A stretch of DNA of 6,775 bases from Chitinophagaceae bacterium UBA2793 (lineage in GTDB: Bacteria > Bacteroidota > Bacteroidia > Chitinophagales > Chitinophagaceae): assembly GCA_002352045.1 (NCBI GenBank), contig DEHT01000090.1:5822-12596 (forward strand). Direction: 5' to 3'. The position numbers and the translations under genes were made by a program. This document shows positions 1 to 4,772 of the stretch, piece after piece (position 1 is the first letter of the stretch; each line of letters opens with the position of its first letter). Below the pieces are notes generated by a model. The model saw nothing but the letters and a program-made list of their open reading frames with translations, was not told the DNA's origin and searched no databases.

Positions 1-641
1 ACACCGGGATATTTTTTGGCATCAAAAATAAAGGTAGCATCAGCAATGGCGGTATTGGGCTTAAAGCTACTGGTGCTGTAGGTATAGCGGTTACCGTTTT
101 TTTCAAAAATTTTGGTGGTGTTTATTGCCGACTTATCAACATATAATAACACTTTAAAAAATGGTTTTGTTTTATCCACCGGCGTTAACTCCACTTCCTT
201 CATTTTTTTACCGTTTAAAGCCGTTAGCCCGTTCAGTTTATATAAAAAATCTTTATCGTAAAAATTCGTAAAAAGTTTTTGAGGCGTTAAGGAGCCGCCG
301 GATGGATCAATTTTTGTTATGGTTACTTCATTATCTTCTTTATTCATCGTCCATACATTGGCGCCATCGGAAAAAATTTCCTGGTCGGGAAGGGAAATGC
401 GGTATTTTGAACCTTTCATAAAAACAGTACCGGATTTTGTACCCATGCTTTTGCCGGAACCATTTTCCACTTTTAGAACAAACTTTGCCTGAACGGTTTT
501 ATACGTTCTGAATTTGGAACTCACCTCATCCAAAACTTTTTTGGCTTCCGGGTCATTGCTGCCCAGGCCTTTGGAACTTTGGGCCTGCAAATTCCACACC
601 AGGGCTAAAATAAATAACAGAGATAAGTTAAACTTCATCAT
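1..641 (-). CDS. lolA: LolA-like outer-membrane lipoprotein carrier protein (3' end cut off by window edge)
   Basis: LolA proteins are periplasmic chaperones that take lipoproteins released by the LolCDE transporter and carry them to the outer membrane. The minus strand is open from an ATG at 641 to the left edge, giving 213 complete codons. Residues 1-20 form a signal peptide (MMKF, then a hydrophobic core, then NLQA before QSS) without a lipobox cysteine, so the mature protein should be soluble. The mature N-terminus has the LolA-type helix AKKVLDEVSSKFRTYKTVQA (residues 33-52) followed by an alternating beta pattern. This includes the family-like stretch YRISLPDQEIFSDG (80-93) and VWTMNKEDNEVTI (96-108). 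The frame ends in FDAKKYPG, which resembles the end of Bacteroidota LolA proteins, so probably fewer than about ten residues and the stop are missing. A second ATG at 638 is an equally possible start. It is transcribed divergently from the DUF4407 gene. The family call rests on pattern recognition and is fairly sure; another LolA-fold periplasmic protein is the main alternative. Confidence 0.85.
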   Translation of the reverse strand, partial: MMKFNLSLLFILALVWNLQAQSSKGLGSNDPEAKKVLDEVSSKFRTYKTVQAKFVLKVENGSGKSMGTKSGTVFMKGSKYRISLPDQEIFSDGANVWTMNKEDNEVTITKIDPSGGSLTPQKLFTNFYDKDFLYKLNGLTALNGKKMKEVELTPVDKTKPFFKVLLYVDKSAINTTKIFEKNGNRYTYSTSSFKPNTAIADATFIFDAKKYPG

Positions 642-681
642 AATGTAAAATTAGTATGTTTTAAACCGTTAAAAAAGCGGG

Positions 682-689
682 CAAAGATA
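682..689 (-). promoter_or_regulatory. Candidate -7 box of the lolA promoter (TATCTTTG)
   Basis: Read on the minus strand these eight bases match the Bacteroidota primary-sigma -7 consensus TAnnTTTG exactly and are followed by C. They lie 40 bases upstream of the lolA ATG at 641, which would give a 5' leader of roughly 30-35 bases. No TTTG -33 element is seen at the usual distance of about 20 bases, so the promoter is only half supported. The start region itself is AT-rich and has no Shine-Dalgarno sequence, as is normal in this phylum. Confidence 0.4.
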
Positions 690-690
690 A

Positions 691-708
691 GCATTTGACC
701 AAAAATGC
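691..708. repeat. Short inverted repeat GCATTT-N6-AAATGC beside the lolA -7 box
   Basis: Two perfect 6-base arms (691-696 and 703-708) surround a 6-base spacer. On the minus strand the repeat ends one base before the candidate -7 box, so it occupies the -7/-33 spacer of that promoter. This is the position expected for a repressor operator, but a 6-base repeat in AT-rich DNA can arise by chance and no regulator is visible in the window. Confidence 0.25.
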
Positions 709-875
709 AGTTTGCCGGTTTAAATTTTGCGCCGGGCCATCTGTTAATGTATTGTTTATTTATTCAAAACCCGTCAATTTCGGGTATTAAGAATTGAAAA
801 GATATTATTTTGCACCTGCTTCATACTCAACTCTCCTATTGCTGACAATTACCCTTAACAATTAATTTTTAATTA

Positions 876-2072
876 ATGGAAAAAAATAGCGCTCTTACCC
901 AACGGGTGAGTTATAGCCCATCTGCATTTACCGAATTTTTATGGTGGCTTTCCACAGCCGAAAAAGAATTGCTCGTAGATGCCGTAATTGATCGAAACCG
1001 TTATAGAATTATTGGAATGAGCGTGCTGGCCACATGGCTGTTTGCCACACTGGCCTGGACGTATTTTTTCAGCACGGTGATGGATTCTATTTACCCGGCT
1101 GCGGCATTGGGAATCTTTATGGGTTTCATCATACTCAGTATTGACAGAACACTCATTAAAGGAATCACCAAAACCAATAAGCATAAATTTTTACCCATAT
1201 TTTTTCGTGGGTTACTGGCGCTTACCATTGGTTTTTTTATGGCCCAGCCGGCCATACTCTATATGTTTAATAAAGAAATTAAACTTCAAACTTCGCTGGA
1301 TAATGAAAAAAGAAAAATTACAAAACGGCAAGAGCTGGATACGCTAAACGCCCAACAAAAAATAACCTTAACATCAGGCAAACTCGCTCTGCAACAACAA
1401 CTCACCCAAAAATATGATGCAGTGCAAAAGGCAAGGGAAAATTACCTGGCCGAATCCGATGGCAGTGGCGGTACCGGTAAGGTAGGCCTTAAAACCATTG
1501 CCCTGGCCAAAAAGGCTGAATATGAAAAAATTGATGCCGAATACCAGCAACTGGCAAAAACAACACTACCCAAAATAGATAGCGCCGATGCCGCATTAAA
1601 AAAAATTGACCGGGACATTGCCCATGAAGAAGCTGCATTTGCCGCTTACTTTAACGATGGGTTTTTAACCCGTATTGAAGCCCTCAACAACCTGGTTAAG
1701 AATAACAAGGCGCTGCAAATGCGTTATTATCTCATTGTATTTATTCTCATGTTAATAGAGCTGATGCCGGTAATTGCCAAAATCATATTACCCGTAGGCA
1801 GTTACGATGAAAAAGTAAGACTGAGGGAAGAGATGGAAGCTGAAATTACCCGGATGAATATACGGCAGGAGCAACAACTAAAGGAACATTATAACCAAAT
1901 AGCATTTGAACACAACAAGGAAGCCATTACCTCTTTTTTTAACCTAACTCAAAAAGATAAAGAAGAGAAAATGAAGAGTTTTAGCCAAAAATGGCGGGAA
2001 GAAAACCACCCTGCATTTGACGGGCTTTGGGAAAAAATGAAAAAAGAGATATTTACGAAGCAGGAGAATTAA
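876..2072 (+). CDS. DUF4407 family four-helix membrane protein, function unknown
   Basis: The protein has 398 residues and the layout typical of DUF4407 proteins. An N-terminal motif, FLWWLSTAEKELL plus DRNRYR (residues 21-44), precedes TM1 (about 45-66). TM2 (73-89) ends in a conserved-looking Asp-Arg (D90-R91), and TM3 (108-131) follows a basic loop. A charged, mostly helical region (132-281) is probably coiled coil and is interrupted by a Gly-rich hinge, SDGSGGTGKVG (194-204). TM4 (284-302) carries an E-x-x-P-x-x-x-K pattern (E295, P298, K302). A very charged tail of about 95 residues closes the protein. The positive-inside rule puts both ends and the TM2-TM3 loop in the cytoplasm and the long helical loop in the periplasm; this topology is inferred. 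The ATG at 876 follows an AT-rich stretch (860-875) with no Shine-Dalgarno sequence and no stronger in-frame start nearby. A strong terminator follows the stop by three bases, so the gene probably forms its own transcription unit. No biochemical role is established for the family as far as I know, and neither neighbour suggests one. Confidence 0.9.
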   Translation: MEKNSALTQRVSYSPSAFTEFLWWLSTAEKELLVDAVIDRNRYRIIGMSVLATWLFATLAWTYFFSTVMDSIYPAAALGIFMGFIILSIDRTLIKGITKTNKHKFLPIFFRGLLALTIGFFMAQPAILYMFNKEIKLQTSLDNEKRKITKRQELDTLNAQQKITLTSGKLALQQQLTQKYDAVQKARENYLAESDGSGGTGKVGLKTIALAKKAEYEKIDAEYQQLAKTTLPKIDSADAALKKIDRDIAHEEAAFAAYFNDGFLTRIEALNNLVKNNKALQMRYYLIVFILMLIELMPVIAKIILPVGSYDEKVRLREEMEAEITRMNIRQEQQLKEHYNQIAFEHNKEAITSFFNLTQKDKEEKMKSFSQKWREENHPAFDGLWEKMKKEIFTKQEN

Positions 2073-2075
2073 TTT

Positions 2076-2115
2076 AATTGCCATGGTCTTAAGGCCATGG
2101 CAATTCATTATTTTT
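2076..2115 (+). terminator. Intrinsic terminator hairpin after the DUF4407 gene, abutting mutS
   Basis: A perfect 11-base inverted repeat (AATTGCCATGG at 2076-2086, CCATGGCAATT at 2095-2105) encloses TCTTAAGG. As RNA the stem can extend through one G-U and one C-G pair to 13 pairs closed by a UUAA loop. A T-rich tract (CATTATTTTT, 2106-2115) follows at once, as in rho-independent terminators. It begins three bases after the DUF4407 stop, so ending that transcript is the obvious role. The mutS ATG lies seven bases beyond the T-tract, so the same structure could also act as an attenuator for mutS. The opposite strand lacks a matching T-run, so it is probably not bidirectional. Confidence 0.75.
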
Positions 2116-2122
2116 GTCCCCT

Positions 2123-4714
2123 ATGGCAAAAGCGGCTGGCGAAACCCCTTTAATGCAACAACACAATGCCATCAAGGCTAAATACCCTGATGCTATTTTG
2201 TTGTTTAGAGTGGGCGATTTTTACGAAACTTTTGGGCAGGATGCTATTATTGCATCAAAAGTGCTGGGCATTACCTTAACCAAAAGAAACAATGGCAATG
2301 CAGCATCATCGGAACTGGCTGGTTTTCCGCACCATGCCATGGATACCTATTTGCATAAATTAGTAAAAGCAGGTTATAGGGTGGCTATTTGCGACCAGTT
2401 GGAAGATCCCAAACAAGTAAAAGGAATTGTAAAAAGAGGCGTTACCGAATTGGTAACTCCCGGAGTGGCCACCGGCGACAAAATGCTGGAGCACAACAGC
2501 AATAATTTTTTAGCTGCCCTGCATTTTACTGAAGATAAAATCGGCCTTTCTTTTTTAGACATTTCTACCGGTGAATTTTTTATTGCCGAAGGCGATAAAG
2601 AATATACCGACAAATTGTTGCAAACCCTGCAACCTGCCGAAGTAATTTTTCAGCGCAACAAACAAAAATTGTTCAAAGAATATTTTGGCAATAATTTTTT
2701 CACCTATACCCTCGACGAATGGATTTTCACCGAGGTATATGCCGAAGAAAGTTTATTAAAACATTTTGGCACGCATAGCCTTAAAGGTTTTGGTGTAGAA
2801 GGTATGAAGGAAGGCATTATTGCATCGGGAGCCATCCTGCATTATTTAAAAGATACCGAGCATCCCAACCTGCAACACATTACTTCCCTGCAACGCATTA
2901 ACCGGGAAGAGCATTTGTGGATGGATCGCTTTACCATTAGAAACCTGGAGTTGATTGGCGAAAACAATACCCTTTTAAAAACCATCAACCACACGGTATC
3001 TCCCATGGGTGCCCGGTTATTGAAAAGATGGATGCTGATGCCGCTCAACAATATTCATAGCATCAACGAAAGATTAGATGCTGTGGAATGGCTCATTAAA
3101 GAAACCGATACCCGAAACAAAATTTGCCAGCACATAAAACAAGCAGGCGATGTAGAAAGACTGGCAAGCAAAGTGCCGCTAAAAAAAATAAATCCAAGGG
3201 AAGTTTTGCAAGTGGCAAAAGGCTTACAGCAAACCGAAGCATTAAAAGAAATTTGTGCGGCTGCTAACAATGAATATTTAAAAAGATTGGGCGATGCATT
3301 GAACCCCTGCCATTATATTCTAGAAAAAATTTTAAAAGAAATTCACGAAAACCCGCCGGCGGCTGTAAACAAAGGCGGCTTGATAGCTTCGGGCATTCAT
3401 GCAGAATTAGACGAACTGAGAAGTATAGCCAGTGGCGGAAAAAATTATTTGATAGAGTTGCAACAAAAAGAAGCTGCCAACACCGGTATTTCTTCTTTAA
3501 AAATTGGTTTCAACAATGTATTTGGTTATTACCTTGAAGTAACCAATATCCACAAAAGCAAAGTACCCGAAACCTGGATTCGCAAACAAACCCTGGCCAA
3601 TGCAGAGCGATACATTACGCCAGAACTAAAAGTTTATGAAGAAAAAATTGTGGGGGCCGAAGATAAAGTTTTAGCAATAGAACAACAGCTTTTCCAGGAT
3701 TTGCTAAACGAACTGCAAGACTATATTGCTGCCATGCAGGTGAATGGCCACGTGATGGCAGTGTTGGATAATCTTTGTTGCTTTGCCAACAATGCTTTGC
3801 AATACAATTATAAAAAACCGCAATTGCACGATGGCGACGAAATGGAGCTAACAGAAAGCCGTCATCCGGTGATTGAACAAAATTTACCCGTTGGCGAATC
3901 TTATATCAGCAACAATTTATTATTGAATGCAAGCACTCAACAACTCATCATTCTTACCGGGCCAAACATGAGTGGTAAAAGTGCCATCCTTCGTCAAACA
4001 GCACTCATTACTTTAATGGCACACATGGGAAGTTTTGTTTCGGCAACTGCAGCAAAAATTCCTTTAACCGATAAAATATTTACAAGGGTTGGTGCAAGCG
4101 ATAACCTAAGTGGAGGCGAAAGTACCTTTATGGTGGAGATGAATGAAACCGCCAGCATCATCAACAATCTTACTTCACGCAGTTTAATTTTATTGGATGA
4201 AATTGGCAGAGGCACATCTACCTACGATGGTATTTCCATTGCCTGGAGCATTGCAGAATATATTCATCAATCGCCGCATAAACCCAAAACCTTGTTTGCT
4301 ACCCATTACCACGAGTTAAATGAATTGGAAGAAAGGTTTGAACGAATAAAAAATTATCATATCACCAATAAAGAGGTTGGCAATAAAGTTATTTTCCTGC
4401 GAAAGCTGGCTCCCGGTGGAAGCACTCATAGTTTTGGTATTCATGTTGCCCGAATGGCAGGTATGCCTCCGGCATTAATCAACCGTGCCAATGAAGTGCT
4501 GGCGCAATTAGAAGCAAAACATGTGGACCAGGCCACACCCATTAAAGACAAATTAAAAGAAGTAGCCTCACCAAAAATGCAACTCAGCATTTTTGATGCG
4601 CACTCAGCCACCTTTGATGAAATAAGGCAATTATTAGAAAATACAGACATCAACCGGCTAACACCTGTAGAAGCATTGTTAAAATTGCAGGAAATAAAAG
4701 GAAAGTTGAATTGA
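2123..4714 (+). CDS. mutS: DNA mismatch repair protein MutS
   Basis: MutS scans DNA as a dimer, binds mispaired bases and small loops, and on ATP binding becomes a sliding clamp that recruits MutL. From the ATG the protein has 863 residues, a normal length. Domain I carries the mismatch-contacting Phe-x-Glu in GDFYETF (F33, E35). A connector domain follows. The lever region holds NHTVSPMGARLLKRW (about 287-302), and the clamp region holds FGYYLEVTN (467-475) and ANAERYITPEL (492-502). The ATPase domain is intact: Walker A GPNMSGKS (613-620), the signature SGGEST (663-668), Walker B LILLDE (688-693, D692-E693) and the FATHYHEL histidine motif (725-732). QLSIF at 820-824 fits a beta-clamp-binding motif, and the C-terminus has the usual small helical tail. 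No Smr domain is present, so this is MutS1 rather than MutS2. An in-frame TTG at 2114 would add three residues but lies across the terminator T-tract, so the ATG is preferred. mutL is not adjacent. Confidence 0.98.
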   Translation: MAKAAGETPLMQQHNAIKAKYPDAILLFRVGDFYETFGQDAIIASKVLGITLTKRNNGNAASSELAGFPHHAMDTYLHKLVKAGYRVAICDQLEDPKQVKGIVKRGVTELVTPGVATGDKMLEHNSNNFLAALHFTEDKIGLSFLDISTGEFFIAEGDKEYTDKLLQTLQPAEVIFQRNKQKLFKEYFGNNFFTYTLDEWIFTEVYAEESLLKHFGTHSLKGFGVEGMKEGIIASGAILHYLKDTEHPNLQHITSLQRINREEHLWMDRFTIRNLELIGENNTLLKTINHTVSPMGARLLKRWMLMPLNNIHSINERLDAVEWLIKETDTRNKICQHIKQAGDVERLASKVPLKKINPREVLQVAKGLQQTEALKEICAAANNEYLKRLGDALNPCHYILEKILKEIHENPPAAVNKGGLIASGIHAELDELRSIASGGKNYLIELQQKEAANTGISSLKIGFNNVFGYYLEVTNIHKSKVPETWIRKQTLANAERYITPELKVYEEKIVGAEDKVLAIEQQLFQDLLNELQDYIAAMQVNGHVMAVLDNLCCFANNALQYNYKKPQLHDGDEMELTESRHPVIEQNLPVGESYISNNLLLNASTQQLIILTGPNMSGKSAILRQTALITLMAHMGSFVSATAAKIPLTDKIFTRVGASDNLSGGESTFMVEMNETASIINNLTSRSLILLDEIGRGTSTYDGISIAWSIAEYIHQSPHKPKTLFATHYHELNELEERFERIKNYHITNKEVGNKVIFLRKLAPGGSTHSFGIHVARMAGMPPALINRANEVLAQLEAKHVDQATPIKDKLKEVASPKMQLSIFDAHSATFDEIRQLLENTDINRLTPVEALLKLQEIKGKLN

Positions 4715-4744
4715 TTTTTTAGTGCAGGCAGCGTTTCTATTTTA

Positions 4745-4752
4745 TAGGAGGT
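4745..4752 (+). promoter_or_regulatory. Perfect Shine-Dalgarno-like sequence TAGGAGGT, oddly placed
   Basis: This octamer is a full match to the anti-Shine-Dalgarno end of 16S rRNA, which is unusual because Bacteroidota rarely use Shine-Dalgarno pairing. GGAGG ends 21 bases before the preferred ATG at 4773, too far for normal use. An in-frame TTG at 4755 would add six residues (MFIFEA) but sits only three bases after GGAGG and would put a Glu in front of the signal peptide. The element may therefore be coincidental. Confidence 0.3.
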
Positions 4753-4759
4753 CATTGTT

Positions 4760-4767
4760 TATCTTTG
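4760..4767 (+). promoter_or_regulatory. Candidate -7 box TATCTTTG immediately before the secreted-protein gene
   Basis: This is a perfect match to TAnnTTTG. A weak -33-like TTTC lies 22 bases upstream (4734-4737). The box ends only five bases before the ATG at 4773, so transcription from it would begin at or within a few bases of the start codon, giving a leaderless or nearly leaderless mRNA. Otherwise the gene would be read through from mutS, since no hairpin terminator is seen between them. Confidence 0.35.
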
Positions 4768-4772
4768 AAGCA

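Noticed and set aside
769..785. Small hairpin ACCCG-N7-CGGGT in the divergent intergenic region
   Set aside because: The 5-base stem with a 7-base loop is weak, and no T-tract or gene end makes it a terminator.
721..812. Near-matches to TAnnTTTG on the plus strand at 721-728 and 805-812 as DUF4407 promoters
   Set aside because: Each has one mismatch and no -33 element at a suitable distance, so the DUF4407 promoter stays unlocated within 642-875.
1141..1347. Plus-strand 68-codon frame inside the DUF4407 gene
   Set aside because: It is an alternative frame of the TM2-TM3 region with no family features.
2026..2057. Possible mutS promoter: TTTG at 2026-2029 and TATTTACG at 2050-2057
   Set aside because: The spacing of 20 bases is right, but the -7 part misses two of the six fixed positions of TAnnTTTG and the pair lies inside coding sequence, so I do not call it.
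2114..2122. In-frame TTG start for mutS, three codons upstream of the ATG
   Set aside because: It overlaps the T-tract of the terminator, and Bacteroidota MutS proteins characteristically begin close to MAK...ETPLMQQ, as given by the ATG at 2123.
4715..4720. T-run just after the mutS stop as a terminator
   Set aside because: No stable stem precedes it, so a terminator cannot be supported.
4441..4755. Minus-strand open frame of 104 codons over the end of mutS
   Set aside because: It is antisense to the conserved MutS C-terminus and has no family features or start signals.
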